Source: Verrucomicrobiota bacterium JB023 (GTDB taxonomy: Bacteria; Verrucomicrobiota; Verrucomicrobiia; Verrucomicrobiales; Akkermansiaceae). Taken from it: a DNA stretch of 48,503 bases. The notes beneath the pieces are model-generated. The model was not told the origin of the DNA and made no database searches. It worked only from the letters and a program-made list of their open reading frames with translations. Made by a program: the position numbers and the translations under genes. Position 1 is the first letter of the stretch; each line of letters begins with the position of its first letter. Of this stretch, positions 1 to 9,496 are shown piece by piece. The stretch lies in the NCBI GenBank assembly GCA_030673895.1, contig JAUTCR010000064.1:1-48503 (forward strand). The letters are read 5' to 3'.

Positions 1-468
1 TACCGCCTCAATGTGGTCGAGGTCCATCTGCCTCCCCTCCGGGAGCGCTCCGAGGACATCCCCCTCTTAGCCGAATTCTTTCTCCAGCGCCTCGCGCGGA
101 AGTATAATCTCGCTCGTCTGAAGCTCTCGAGCGAAGCCATCGACGTCCTTCAAAAGCACCGCTGGACAGGCAATGTGCGCGAACTTGAAAACACGATGGC
201 GCGGGCCTGCGCCTTGGCCCAATCCTCCGTTCTTCTCCCCGCCGACATTCCCTTCGCCCGCAGCCCCTGGAGTGATGAGCACCGTATGCGCTCCCACTTC
301 GATGCGCTGCTCGAGCTGGCCCCCAAAAAGAACACCAATGTGGTCGATTGGCTCGGTAGGGAAATGGCCAAGCATGCCTTGGAACTCAGCGATAATGATC
401 CCGCCAAGGCGGCCTCTCTTTTGAAGATTCAAGAGGCCGAGCTGGAAAAGTTTCTGGTCGGCGAATGA
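1..468 (+). CDS. Sigma-54-dependent response regulator / enhancer-binding protein, C-terminal part
   Basis: The reading frame is open from the first base, so the 5' end of the gene lies outside the window. The first residues, YRLNVVEVHLPPLRER, followed by a DIPLL segment, are the conserved late part of the AAA+ domain of sigma-54 activators (usual form YRLNVVxIxLPPLRER). WTGNVRELENTMARA matches the WPGNVRELxN motif that ends this domain. The last 45 residues are the right size and place for a Fis-type DNA-binding helix-turn-helix, but the match there is weak. Such proteins hydrolyse ATP to open sigma-54 promoter complexes. The N-terminal sensory or receiver domain is not visible, so the signal is unknown. 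The sulfatase gene starts 40 bases downstream on the same strand. Confidence 0.85.
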   Translation, partial: YRLNVVEVHLPPLRERSEDIPLLAEFFLQRLARKYNLARLKLSSEAIDVLQKHRWTGNVRELENTMARACALAQSSVLLPADIPFARSPWSDEHRMRSHFDALLELAPKKNTNVVDWLGREMAKHALELSDNDPAKAASLLKIQEAELEKFLVGE

Positions 469-508
469 GGCTGTGAGATCCACCATCACCCCTCGTATCT
501 AAGTTTTT

Positions 509-1879
509 ATGAAGGCCTTCTTCTTTCTCTTTGCCTTGGCGTCAGGTCTCTTCGCGGCGGATCGACCTCCCAACGTGATCATCATCTTCACGGATGATCA
601 GGGTTACAACGATCTCAGCTGCTTCGGTTCCAAAACGATCCACACGCCTCACTTGGACCGCCTCGCCACTGAAGGCAGGAAGTTCACCTCCTTCTACGTC
701 ACCAGCCCGGTGTGCTCTCCGTCCCGCTCCTCCCTCCTGACGGCGAGCTACCCCAAGCGGGTTGGCATGCATGAGCACGTCCTCTTCCCCGGCTATCGGC
801 ATGGCCTCAATCCGGCAGAATACTCGATCGCCGATCACTTCAGCGCGCATGGGTATGCGACTGCTTGCTACGGCAAATGGCATCTCGGACACCATCCCGA
901 GACCATGCCGACCGCCCATGGCTTCGACCACTATTACGGCATCCCCTACTCCAATGACATGAGCTATCCGGACAACAAGGGGCTGCCCCGGGTTCATCAG
1001 GATGAGCATTGGCTGGACCCGGAGTCCACCGTGACCAAGTGGGGCGCACCACTCTTCGAAGACACCAAGCTGGTTGAGCATCCGGTGGATCAGCGCACCA
1101 TTACCCGGCGCTACACGGATCGGGCCATCGCCTTCATGGAGGAAAACAAGGAACGCCCCTTCTTCCTCTATCTCCCGCATTCCATGCCCCACATCCCGCT
1201 CTACGTTCCCGAGGACGTGCAGGACCCCGATCCCAAAAACGCCTATAAGTGCGTGATCGAGCACATCGATGCGGAGGTCGGACGCCTCGTCGCCAGACTT
1301 GAGGAGCTTGGCCTTGGGGAGGACACCATCCTCCTCTTCACCTCCGACAATGGGCCCTGGCTCCGCTTCAAGCATCATGCCGGCAAGGCTGATCCCTTGC
1401 GTGCGGGGAAGAGCACCACCTTCGAGGGTGGCCAGCGGGTCCCGGCAATCCTCTGGGCTCCAGGCCGCCTGCCTGCGGGCAGCAGCTCCGACGAGATTCT
1501 ATCCACCCTTGAGGTGCTCCCCTCCTTTGCCGCGATCACCGAGACCCCGCTTCCTGACGGATTGCCCCCCATCGATGGTTTGGACGCATCAGGCACCTTC
1601 TTTGGTGACAAGCCAAGCCCACGTGAGGAATTCCTTTACTACTCTTCACGGGGAGACATCGAGGGTATCCGCCGCGGGGACTGGAAATTGCTACGCAAGA
1701 AGCGCCCGAAAAGTGAGCAGGCACAAATCCTCCTCTTCAACCTCGCCGAGGACATTGGCGAGCGAAATAATCTGGCGGAGAAGCACCCTGAACTCGTTGC
1801 GGAATTGCAGGCCCGGATGCTGGAGCTTGACGAAGAAATCGAGGCCAATGCCCGTCCTGTTCTGCAGGTTTCCAAGTGA
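509..1879 (+). CDS. Secreted sulfatase (arylsulfatase / N-sulfoglucosamine sulfohydrolase-like)
   Basis: This 456-residue protein should hydrolyse sulfate esters, probably on sulfated glycans, outside the cytoplasm. Residues 1-17 (MKAFFFLFALASGLFAA) form a signal peptide. The metal-site DD is at residues 29-30. The catalytic C-x-P-S-R motif is CSPSR at 69-73; its cysteine is converted to formylglycine in this family. GKWHLG is at 122-127, the PHSMPH histidine region near 223-228, and the SDN metal ligands at 279-281, followed by the lysine of AGKSTTF at about 301. All expected catalytic positions are present and the length is normal. No formylglycine-generating enzyme gene is in the window. 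The substrate cannot be read from sequence. It may share a transcript with the upstream regulator and with ygfZ, which starts 58 bases downstream. Confidence 0.93.
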   Translation: MKAFFFLFALASGLFAADRPPNVIIIFTDDQGYNDLSCFGSKTIHTPHLDRLATEGRKFTSFYVTSPVCSPSRSSLLTASYPKRVGMHEHVLFPGYRHGLNPAEYSIADHFSAHGYATACYGKWHLGHHPETMPTAHGFDHYYGIPYSNDMSYPDNKGLPRVHQDEHWLDPESTVTKWGAPLFEDTKLVEHPVDQRTITRRYTDRAIAFMEENKERPFFLYLPHSMPHIPLYVPEDVQDPDPKNAYKCVIEHIDAEVGRLVARLEELGLGEDTILLFTSDNGPWLRFKHHAGKADPLRAGKSTTFEGGQRVPAILWAPGRLPAGSSSDEILSTLEVLPSFAAITETPLPDGLPPIDGLDASGTFFGDKPSPREEFLYYSSRGDIEGIRRGDWKLLRKKRPKSEQAQILLFNLAEDIGERNNLAEKHPELVAELQARMLELDEEIEANARPVLQVSK

Positions 1880-1937
1880 ATCCCTGCCTATCGCAGGCAT
1901 TGCGAGCAGGCGCTTTTTGCCTTAACCGTCCACCCAC

Positions 1938-2750
1938 ATGGCGACCATCGACCTATCCAGCCGAACCTTCTTCCGTCTCACCGGACCCGACGCGCGGCGC
2001 TACCTTAATGGACAAGTAACCCAAGAGGTCTCCCAGCTCGAGGAAGGCGAAGTCACCTACACCTTCGTCTGCGACCTCAAGGGCCGCATCCAGAGTGACG
2101 CCTACATCAGGGCCTTGCCTGCCGGGGATTTGCTCATTGACGCCCCATCCTCAGCTCGCGAGAGCCTGCTAGCCCGTCTCGACCGCTATCTAATTGCCGA
2201 TGATTGCGAGCTAATCGACGAAACCGGCAAATGGCAGTTGCTGCATCACCTTGAAGAGGCCTCAGGCCCTGGTCAGGTGTCCCGCTTTGGTTCCCAGGGG
2301 CGGGATGAAATTCGGCCCGCCGGTGAGCCAACTCTTTCCGCGCCCTCCCTCTCTGGCGACGAGGCGGAGAATCTCCGTATTCGAGCCGGAATTCCGACCT
2401 TGCAAGATCTCGAGGGACTCTTTCCTGCCGAGTCCGGCCAAATTGAGCGAGCGGTCTCCTTCGCCAAAGGATGCTACCAAGGCCAGGAGGTGATCTCCCG
2501 CATGAAGCGGGCTGGGAAAACCAATAAGACCCTTGCGACCGTCTCCCTTGACGAGAGGCCGGAGGCTCTGCCCCTCACCTTCTCTGAGCCCGATGGTAAA
2601 AAGCCGGTCCTCACGCTCACCTCGGTAACCTCAGATACCACCGGGGGATGCCACGCCGGCTTGGGCTCCTTCTCAACGAAGGCCAATCTCGAGCACGAAT
2701 TGGTTGCGGAGAATGGGCTCCGCGCCCGGGTGACGAAGCGACTTAATTGA
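1938..2750 (+). CDS. ygfZ: Folate-binding Fe-S cluster maintenance protein YgfZ (GcvT-like)
   Basis: A 270-residue cytoplasmic protein of the YgfZ/GcvT family. The family binds tetrahydrofolate and supports synthesis or repair of certain iron-sulfur enzymes. The signature K-G-C-Y-x-G-Q-E is seen as KGCYQGQE at residues 177-184, with the conserved cysteine at 179. The N-terminal FFRLTGPDARRYLNGQVTQ segment (residues 11-29) matches the family's opening (LxGxDAxxFLqGQlTq). Length is within the usual range (about 270-330). Its 3' end overlaps the 3' end of the convergent LysM gene by 8 bases, so the two stop codons interlock. Confidence 0.93.
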   Translation: MATIDLSSRTFFRLTGPDARRYLNGQVTQEVSQLEEGEVTYTFVCDLKGRIQSDAYIRALPAGDLLIDAPSSARESLLARLDRYLIADDCELIDETGKWQLLHHLEEASGPGQVSRFGSQGRDEIRPAGEPTLSAPSLSGDEAENLRIRAGIPTLQDLEGLFPAESGQIERAVSFAKGCYQGQEVISRMKRAGKTNKTLATVSLDERPEALPLTFSEPDGKKPVLTLTSVTSDTTGGCHAGLGSFSTKANLEHELVAENGLRARVTKRLN

Positions 2751-3570
2751 AGTCCTCCACCCCCCAGACGAAGGCGTTGCGCATCGCCTGTCCCAGATGG
2801 GTGTGCACCCGGGTCAGGCGTGAGTTGCGACGACCGTAATCGCCCTGCAGCATGGCATCGAATTGGTCGACCAAGTTCTTGCACTGGGCCAGCAGACTCG
2901 TGGCGTATTCCTTCACTCCGGGTCGCTTCACGAGAAAGCCCCCGTGGATTTTTTTCGCCGTCGCGCGCAGCTCTTTCAACGTCGCCAGACTCGCCTCACT
3001 GACTTCCCCTTCCGCAATCTCGGATCGTAGCTGCGTCTCCAGGGCCAGATAATCTTTCCGTAGTTGCAACATCGCGGTCATCTCATCCGGATAGCGGGAA
3101 AGGACGGCGGTGCCCTTCACCTTGGCGATCGTCGCAATGCTGGGCGTTTTGATTTTCTGCCCAACGTAGACTTTGGTCGCGTTGCAATCATTCCAAAATT
3201 CAATCACGGGATAATACCAGCTGTTCCCATAGCGTTCGGCTGCGATGCCTCCCAACGTATCACCTGCCTGCACAACGTATTCTTGCTGACCACCGCCACT
3301 CTCTTGGCCAAGCTTCAGGTCCTCCACGTCGACCATTGGGTCCGCCTTTGCCGCCGCAATCTCCCGCTGCCGGGCTTCTTCCTCCAATCGCTTGGCCTCC
3401 GCCTCTTGCCGGGCTTTCTCTCGCGCAGCCTCTTCCCGACGCCGTTCCTCTTCCGCCGCTTGCCTCAATTCATCCAAATTAGGCTTCACCAAGTCATGGA
3501 TGCCTTCGGCCGCACAGGGAAGCAATCCGAGAAGAGCATAGCAAAGAAGGGAGGGAAAAAGATTCTTCAT
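2743..3570 (-). CDS. Exported LysM-domain protein with coiled-coil linker
   Basis: A 275-residue protein when read from the ATG at 3570; a GTG eight codons upstream is possible but would bury the signal peptide. Residues 1-22 (MKNLFPSLLCYALLGLLPCAAE) are a signal peptide. Residues about 34-76 are almost entirely E, R, A, K and Q and should form a charged coiled coil. Residues about 97-143 are a LysM domain (EYVVQAGDTLGGIAAERYGNS, ending with the YVGQKIKTP segment), which binds peptidoglycan glycan chains. The remaining 130 residues look helical and match nothing I recognise. A periplasmic cell-wall binding role is likely; no catalytic residues are visible. Confidence 0.85.
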   Translation of the reverse strand: MKNLFPSLLCYALLGLLPCAAEGIHDLVKPNLDELRQAAEEERRREEAAREKARQEAEAKRLEEEARQREIAAAKADPMVDVEDLKLGQESGGGQQEYVVQAGDTLGGIAAERYGNSWYYPVIEFWNDCNATKVYVGQKIKTPSIATIAKVKGTAVLSRYPDEMTAMLQLRKDYLALETQLRSEIAEGEVSEASLATLKELRATAKKIHGGFLVKRPGVKEYATSLLAQCKNLVDQFDAMLQGDYGRRNSRLTRVHTHLGQAMRNAFVWGVEDFN

Positions 3571-3732
3571 GATGGGGAGGCCTTGGTTCAACACTCCCGT
3601 GAGACAATCTCAAGCCTTATTACTTCACAAAATTTTCGGCAACATCTCGCAACCCGCTCAAAAAAGCGTCACTTTTGACACGTATGAGTCCTACCTTGCG
3701 ATAACTCGCTTCGTATTCACTATCCTCACAAC

Positions 3733-6438
3733 ATGACCACGATCACCTTCCCACTCCTCTCTCTCGCTCTCGGCGCCTTGACGCTCGGCGCGGCTGGTGA
3801 GGAAACACTCTTCCCGGACCAAACCGCCGCTTGGAAAATGGCAGGCCCGGGTGATTTCAAAATCGAAAACGACGTCGCAACCTCTCGCGGAGGGATGGGC
3901 CTCTGGTGGTACTCCGGTAAGGCCTTCAGGAATGCGACGCTGTCTCTCGAATTCAAAGCCGATAGCTATCAGCACAATTCCGGCATCTTCGTCCGCTTTC
4001 CCGACCCCGGCAACGACCCATGGATCGCAGTCCGGCAAGGTTACGAAGTCCAAATTGCCGGCACCGAAGTGAACAAGAAAGCCACCGGCTCGATTTACGA
4101 CATCCAAGCCCCAGTCGCCATCCCCCTCAAGCCAGCTGGCGAATGGAACAAATACGAGATCGCCACCATCGAAAGCGAGATTTTCATCTCCCTCAACGGA
4201 GAACTCATCAATATCTATCAGACGCAGGAAGGTCGCGGAGACGAGCAGGGCTACTTCGGCTTGCAAAATCATGATGACAATTCGCCAGTTTCCTTCCGCA
4301 ACGTGGTCGTGACCGAACATGCCGATGATGCACAAGCCAGTGAGGTCGTCGGTAGTGCGGCCTTGGACTCCTATCAGCAAAAGAGCGAGCCCGAGTCGCC
4401 GCGCAAGAAGGCTGGCGAATGGTATGAGCAGATCAATTTCGGTCCCGCCCATCTTCAGACTTTCGGAGCCTACATTGATGGCGATTACCGGGCGGACGCC
4501 GCGCTCAAGGGGCTCGTCTATCGACCTTTCCCGAACAACCCGGACCATGTCGCCCTCTTTAATACCGAGACCTTGCAATGGATCACCGCGACCGACCAAG
4601 GCGTCTCCCTGGACAATACTCCATGGAAGGGAACCCACGGCACCCAGAACAAGGTGAATAACAAGAAGCAAGCCCTTTTCACTCACGCACCCTCCCCTGC
4701 TTGGCCCGATGAATCCGGCTCGCGGGAAGACACCCGACCCCAGCCTGGGCACGGCAACTTCGAGCATCTCGACTTCAAAGGCTTCTATCGCCACGGCCAC
4801 CAGGTTATCCTCGACTACGAAGTCAGAGGCTCCCAAGTCTTGGAGCTTGTCGAGGCAACGATGCAAGGAGACTTCGTCTCTGTCCTCGATAGCGACGACC
4901 CCAAAATCATCGAAGAAGCAGCCACCACTCGCGAATCCGTGGTCACGCAGGACCTCTCCCCTCTCACCCAAGGCGGACCAGGCATCTTCCCGGAGACCTT
5001 CACTGTGACCCCGACTGTCGAACAAGGCGACGAACCTTACCTGGTCGATGAGATTCCTCTCCCTCCTTCGCTGGAAGAATCGCCTTGGCATAACAAAGTC
5101 CGCATGACCGACTTCGACTTCTTCGCAGATGGCGACCGCGCTGCACTCTGCTCGTGGGATGGCGATGTCTGGTTGCTCAGTGGGTTGAAGGACTTCAAGG
5201 AATTGACTTGGAAACGCTATGCCTCCGGCCTCTTCGAGCCTCTCGGACTCAAGATCGTCGAGGACATCATTCATGTCTCCTGCCGGGATGGCATCTGGCA
5301 GCTTATCGATCTCAACGACGATCAGGAAGCGGACCACTACCAGCTTTTCTGGAACGAGATTCTCATCACGGACAACTTCCATGAATTCCAATTCGGTCTC
5401 GAGACAGACCAGGAAGGCTACTTCTACACCGCCAAAGCCTCCCCTGTCCGCGCGGGTGGGAGAGGTTTTGACAAGTTGGTGCCTCACAATGGCGCTGTGC
5501 TCAAGATCGCTCCCGATGGCTCCAGCCACGAAGTCATCGCCACCGGTCTCCGTGCCCCGGGTGGCATTGGGGTGGGTCCCAATGGAGAAATCACCACGGG
5601 TGAGAACGAGGGCACCTGGCAGCCCTGCTGCAAGCTCAACTACTTCACCCAAGAGCAAATTCCCGTCTTCCTCGGGGTTGAAGACACCCGTCACGGCGTG
5701 GTGAAGGATTTTCACGAGCCTCTCTGCTATTTCCCGATGCCCGTCGACAATTCGGGCGGAGGACAAATTTGGGTTACCGCCGAGTCCAAGATCGGCTTGC
5801 GTGAAGGAGAGCTGCTCCACCTCAGCTACGGTCAATCCAGTATCTACCGGGTCCTCCCCCAAGAGCTCTCATCGGGCCAGATGCAGGGCGGCGTGGTGAA
5901 GCTTCCTATCCGTCTCTCCTCTTCTGCACAGCGGGCCGCCTTTCACCAAGATGGCTCCATGTATGTGGTCGGGATGCGTGGCTGGCAAACCAATGCAGCC
6001 AACGAAGCCGGATTCCAGCGAGTCCGTTACCAACCAGAAACCCCGCTTGGTCTCCCCGAAAAGATGGAGGTCAAAGGAGACAAGCTCATCCTCACCTTTG
6101 ACGTCGAGCTGGACGAGGAACTCGCCACCGATCCGACATCATTCGCCATCGAACGCTGGAAATACATCCGCGGTCCTCAATACGGTTCCGGCCACTTCTC
6201 CATCGACAATCCGGATGAAGAAGCCGAGGCCAATGCTCTCAAGCAAGAGAGCAAGGCTCACAAGGAACACGATGACGTCGAAGTCGAATCCGTGGTGCTC
6301 AGTGAAGACGGAAGAACCGTCACCCTGACGATTCCCACCCTCAAGCCAGCTCAGCAGATGAAGATTGATTACGACCTCGAAACCGTGGACGGCGATATCC
6401 TCATCGAGACGATCTACTCGACCATCCACGAGAACTGA
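3733..6438 (+). CDS. Secreted DUF1080 (3-keto-disaccharide hydrolase-like) protein fused to a beta-propeller
   Basis: A 901-residue exported protein. Residues 1-22 form a signal peptide (hydrophobic run FPLLSLALGALTLGAAG). Residues about 25-195 look like a DUF1080/LamG-type jelly roll (SLEFKADSYQHNSGIFVRF, later GYEVQI and GSIYDIQAP). DUF1080 is named after 3-keto-disaccharide hydrolases but most members are uncharacterised. The middle (about 240-770) resembles the sugar-dehydrogenase-like propellers found in secreted Planctomycetes and Verrucomicrobia proteins, for example GLRAPGGIGVGPNGEITTGE and the following WQPCCKLNYF. The last 120 residues resemble an Ig-like domain with an acidic insert. 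No CxxCH heme motif is present although related proteins often carry a C-terminal cytochrome c. A role in glycan or oxidised-sugar breakdown is inferred; the substrate is unknown. Confidence 0.8.
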   Translation: MTTITFPLLSLALGALTLGAAGEETLFPDQTAAWKMAGPGDFKIENDVATSRGGMGLWWYSGKAFRNATLSLEFKADSYQHNSGIFVRFPDPGNDPWIAVRQGYEVQIAGTEVNKKATGSIYDIQAPVAIPLKPAGEWNKYEIATIESEIFISLNGELINIYQTQEGRGDEQGYFGLQNHDDNSPVSFRNVVVTEHADDAQASEVVGSAALDSYQQKSEPESPRKKAGEWYEQINFGPAHLQTFGAYIDGDYRADAALKGLVYRPFPNNPDHVALFNTETLQWITATDQGVSLDNTPWKGTHGTQNKVNNKKQALFTHAPSPAWPDESGSREDTRPQPGHGNFEHLDFKGFYRHGHQVILDYEVRGSQVLELVEATMQGDFVSVLDSDDPKIIEEAATTRESVVTQDLSPLTQGGPGIFPETFTVTPTVEQGDEPYLVDEIPLPPSLEESPWHNKVRMTDFDFFADGDRAALCSWDGDVWLLSGLKDFKELTWKRYASGLFEPLGLKIVEDIIHVSCRDGIWQLIDLNDDQEADHYQLFWNEILITDNFHEFQFGLETDQEGYFYTAKASPVRAGGRGFDKLVPHNGAVLKIAPDGSSHEVIATGLRAPGGIGVGPNGEITTGENEGTWQPCCKLNYFTQEQIPVFLGVEDTRHGVVKDFHEPLCYFPMPVDNSGGGQIWVTAESKIGLREGELLHLSYGQSSIYRVLPQELSSGQMQGGVVKLPIRLSSSAQRAAFHQDGSMYVVGMRGWQTNAANEAGFQRVRYQPETPLGLPEKMEVKGDKLILTFDVELDEELATDPTSFAIERWKYIRGPQYGSGHFSIDNPDEEAEANALKQESKAHKEHDDVEVESVVLSEDGRTVTLTIPTLKPAQQMKIDYDLETVDGDILIETIYSTIHEN

Positions 6439-6448
6439 TTTCCATCAA

Positions 6449-6480
6449 CCCGGGGGCAACGCCCGCCCCCGGGCTCCTTT
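6449..6480 (+). terminator. Strong GC hairpin, likely terminator of the DUF1080 gene
   Basis: CCCGGGGGC at 6449-6457 pairs perfectly with GCCCCCGGG at 6465-6473 around a 7-base loop, 10 bases after the stop codon. The following bases (CTCCTTTCC) are only weakly T-rich, so termination efficiency is uncertain. Confidence 0.6.
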
Positions 6481-6662
6481 CCGCAACGACTCGCTTGCGA
6501 CGCGCTGCGGAAGCCTTCCGGCATCGTTCCTCGGAGAACGACAGCACTCGACCCTTACCCGGAGTGACGACACCGTCACCCTCGCACCGTCGGAATGAGC
6601 GATACGGTGACTAGTCTCCAAGGCCGTCTATTCAAGGACGACCTGCACGACTTGTTTACTGT

Positions 6663-9470
6663 ATGAATTACCGCCCTATCTTTTCACTCGCCATCGCGAG
6701 CCTGGCTCTTCCCGGAGCCCTCGATGCCCAGAGAATTCTGGTCGACTTTGGTCTAACAACTGAAGAAACATCCAGCCCTGATCTCCGCGGAGATCACTGG
6801 AACAACCTGTCCGGCACCGAAGCCCAGACCCTCACTCCAGCCTTGGATGCCTCTGGCAGCCTCACCGGTATCACTCTCGACCTCACCGATGGCTTCGCCG
6901 CGGTCAGTACGAACACCATCGGAGGAGAGACGGTTTATACTCCCAACGCGACCGGCGACTTCGCCTACTTGACCAACACTGGGGACGATACCGCAGTCCT
7001 GGAAATCAGTGGATTGGACGTGACCAAAGTGTACGACTTTAAGCTCTTCGTCTCAACGAACCGACAGGCGCCCCAGCAATTCATCACCGACTACGAGATC
7101 GAGGGAGCAACGACCTCGAACATCAGCTTCGAGGCCGTTGGCAACAGCCAGGATGTGGGCTCCTTCACCGCTCTCGCCCCTTCTCCATCCGGTTCCTTTA
7201 CTCTGACCATCACTACCAATGTGAACACCACCAATTTCGGAGCGCTGAGCCTCTTGGAAATGGTGGGGCGGGCACCGGAAGATCCGGAGGCGCCCGATTC
7301 AGAGCCGTTCCGCTGGTCCAATCTCGGCAACACTCCCAATCCCCCCGCCACCGCCGGGGCGAACAATCCGGAAGGTCTTACCGCTTATGTCTTCGAGACC
7401 GCAGACGGATATTCCAAGTATGCCGGAGCTGGCGAATCGCTGCGCCGGGCCGGCTTCCATGTCATTCCTCTTCCCCTGGACCAACCTCCCTTTCTCTTTG
7501 CGGACGATCCGGAGACCGACGTCGACCTCATTCTCTTCGGCTCCTTCGCCAGCGAGGACCCTCGCTACGGCGAATACATGGCCGAGTATGCCGACATCTT
7601 GGACGACTATGTCGACCGCGCGGGCTATCTCGTGCAGCTGGCGCAAGCAGACCAGCGCGAGTCCGTCCCTCCGTTTCTTCCTGATACCCAGAATGCGACC
7701 CGCATCGATCCTGATTACGAAATGGCTCGGATCCTCTCGCCAGATCACCCCATGATCCAGGGCTTCCCCACCAATGAAGCAGGCCATGTCTTCTTCGAAC
7801 AAAACCACATACCCAACCATTTCAACGACGTTGTCTGGGAGGCTTTTGCCTCCTTCGCCGGATTCGAGGTCATCCTCGCGGGAGACGACCGCGCCCGCTT
7901 CCCAGCGCTGATGGAAGGCGCCTACGGCCAGGGTCAACTCCTCCTGGCTTCAATGGCCCCGGACAAAATCCTCAGCAGCTCGGACGGTAGCGAACAAACC
8001 GACCCTGCCTACGCGCAATTCAATGAAGCCTTCTTCAATAACCTTTACGATCACACCGCTGATGTGCGGGACCGCACCGCCCCGGCCGTTGAAATCACTC
8101 CCCAGCCCGGAGAATCTGAGATTGCGGAAGGCGCTTGGACGATTGCTGTTCTTCCCGATACTCAAATCTACTCGCAAAACCGTCCCGGTGTCTTCTCAGC
8201 CCAGACCGCTTGGCTCCGCGATAATGCGGACCGCTACAATATCCGGACCGTCCTCCACCTGGGTGATATCGTCAATGTGAACTCCCTCCCGGAGTGGAAG
8301 GCCGCTCGCGAATCGATGGCTATTCTGGATGATCACATTCCCTATGCCTTCGTCCCCGGCAATCACGACTACGGCCCGAGTGGTAACGCCTCCACCCGCG
8401 ATACCCTCATGAACGACCACTTCCTCTTCGAAGATTTTTCCACGCGCCCAAACTTCGGCGGAGCCATGGTCGAGGGAATGATGGACAACACCTATCACTA
8501 CTTCCAAGCAGGAGGATACGACTGGATCGTGATCTGCCTGGAATGGGGTCCGCGCAATGAAACAATCGAGTGGGCGAACAACATCATGGAGGCAAACCCT
8601 GGGAAAAAAGCCATTCTGGTGACCCATGCCTACATGAACAACAATGACCTGCGCTACGACCACACCGATAGCGTCAATCCCCAGAACTACAACCCCCACA
8701 ACTACTCAACGCCCGGCGGCGTCAATGATGGCGAGGAACTCTGGCAGAAGCTCGTCCGCAAGCACGACTTCGTCCTCACCCTCAACGGACACGTCCTGGG
8801 TGATGGCACGGGCTACCGCGTCGATGAGGGTGATACCGGATTGAACGTCCACCAGATGTTGGTGAACTACCAATTCCTTTCCCCCTTCGGAGGGAATGCC
8901 TTCCTGCGCCTTCTCACCGTCAATCCCGATGGGAGCGTCGACGCGAAAAGCTATTCTCCGCTCTACAATGAATTCCGATCCGAAGCGGATCAGGAATTCA
9001 CCTTCGACTTTGAGTGGTATTCCCCCCTCGACGCCAACCAGAATGGCGTCGCCGATTACTACGATGACACCCTCGACAGTGACGGAGATGGCATCGACAA
9101 CTTCGAGGAATTCGTGCAACGGCGCTCGAACCCTTATCACGCCGATAGCGATGGCGACGGTCTCGGAGATGGCTTGGAGAAGCAAATCGGAACCCACCCT
9201 GCGGTGCGGGATCATGCCACCGCCAATGCGATTCTTGAGAACGCGGAACTCTTCGGTCTCTACACCGCCGAACAAATCCTGGATGCCAACATCGACAATC
9301 TGTTGATCGAGAAGGATGGAGAGAACTTCAAACTCGACTTGCAGTTGGAGGTCACTTCCGACCCTGAGACTGAGCCCTTCCAGCCTGAGGGTGACCCTGT
9401 GGAATGGGTCGTTCCCGCAGAAGAAGACAAGGCCTTCTTGAGAGTGAAAGGGAGCAACATCCCTGACTAA
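6663..9470 (+). CDS. Secreted three-domain metallophosphoesterase with calcium-binding C-terminus
   Basis: A 935-residue exported protein with signal peptide MNYRPIFSLAIASLALPGALDA. Residues about 23-210 look like a beta-sandwich, possibly carbohydrate-binding. Residues about 235-480 resemble a ThuA/glutamine-amidotransferase-like fold (VFETADGYSKYAGAGESLRR, later DLILFGS and GAYGQGQLLLAS). Residues about 493-770 are a calcineurin-type phosphoesterase with its metal motifs: PDTQ near 498-501, GDIV near 534, GNHD near 566, THAY near 654 and NGHV near 709. Residues about 790-846 carry calcium-binding repeats (DSDGDGIDNFEEF and DSDGDGLGDGLE) typical of secreted Verrucomicrobia proteins. A C-terminal domain ends AFLRVKGS. 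It probably cleaves a phosphomonoester or phosphodiester extracellularly; the substrate is unknown. Confidence 0.85.
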   Translation: MNYRPIFSLAIASLALPGALDAQRILVDFGLTTEETSSPDLRGDHWNNLSGTEAQTLTPALDASGSLTGITLDLTDGFAAVSTNTIGGETVYTPNATGDFAYLTNTGDDTAVLEISGLDVTKVYDFKLFVSTNRQAPQQFITDYEIEGATTSNISFEAVGNSQDVGSFTALAPSPSGSFTLTITTNVNTTNFGALSLLEMVGRAPEDPEAPDSEPFRWSNLGNTPNPPATAGANNPEGLTAYVFETADGYSKYAGAGESLRRAGFHVIPLPLDQPPFLFADDPETDVDLILFGSFASEDPRYGEYMAEYADILDDYVDRAGYLVQLAQADQRESVPPFLPDTQNATRIDPDYEMARILSPDHPMIQGFPTNEAGHVFFEQNHIPNHFNDVVWEAFASFAGFEVILAGDDRARFPALMEGAYGQGQLLLASMAPDKILSSSDGSEQTDPAYAQFNEAFFNNLYDHTADVRDRTAPAVEITPQPGESEIAEGAWTIAVLPDTQIYSQNRPGVFSAQTAWLRDNADRYNIRTVLHLGDIVNVNSLPEWKAARESMAILDDHIPYAFVPGNHDYGPSGNASTRDTLMNDHFLFEDFSTRPNFGGAMVEGMMDNTYHYFQAGGYDWIVICLEWGPRNETIEWANNIMEANPGKKAILVTHAYMNNNDLRYDHTDSVNPQNYNPHNYSTPGGVNDGEELWQKLVRKHDFVLTLNGHVLGDGTGYRVDEGDTGLNVHQMLVNYQFLSPFGGNAFLRLLTVNPDGSVDAKSYSPLYNEFRSEADQEFTFDFEWYSPLDANQNGVADYYDDTLDSDGDGIDNFEEFVQRRSNPYHADSDGDGLGDGLEKQIGTHPAVRDHATANAILENAELFGLYTAEQILDANIDNLLIEKDGENFKLDLQLEVTSDPETEPFQPEGDPVEWVVPAEEDKAFLRVKGSNIPD

Positions 9471-9496
9471 CTTGATTCCAATTGGGTTTCTGGTCG

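Noticed and set aside
3691-5862. Long - strand open frame (723 codons) opposite the DUF1080 gene
   Set aside because: The + strand frame has a signal peptide and recognisable domains. The opposite frame has low-complexity, Val/Asp/Glu-rich sequence typical of a shadow of a GC-rich gene.
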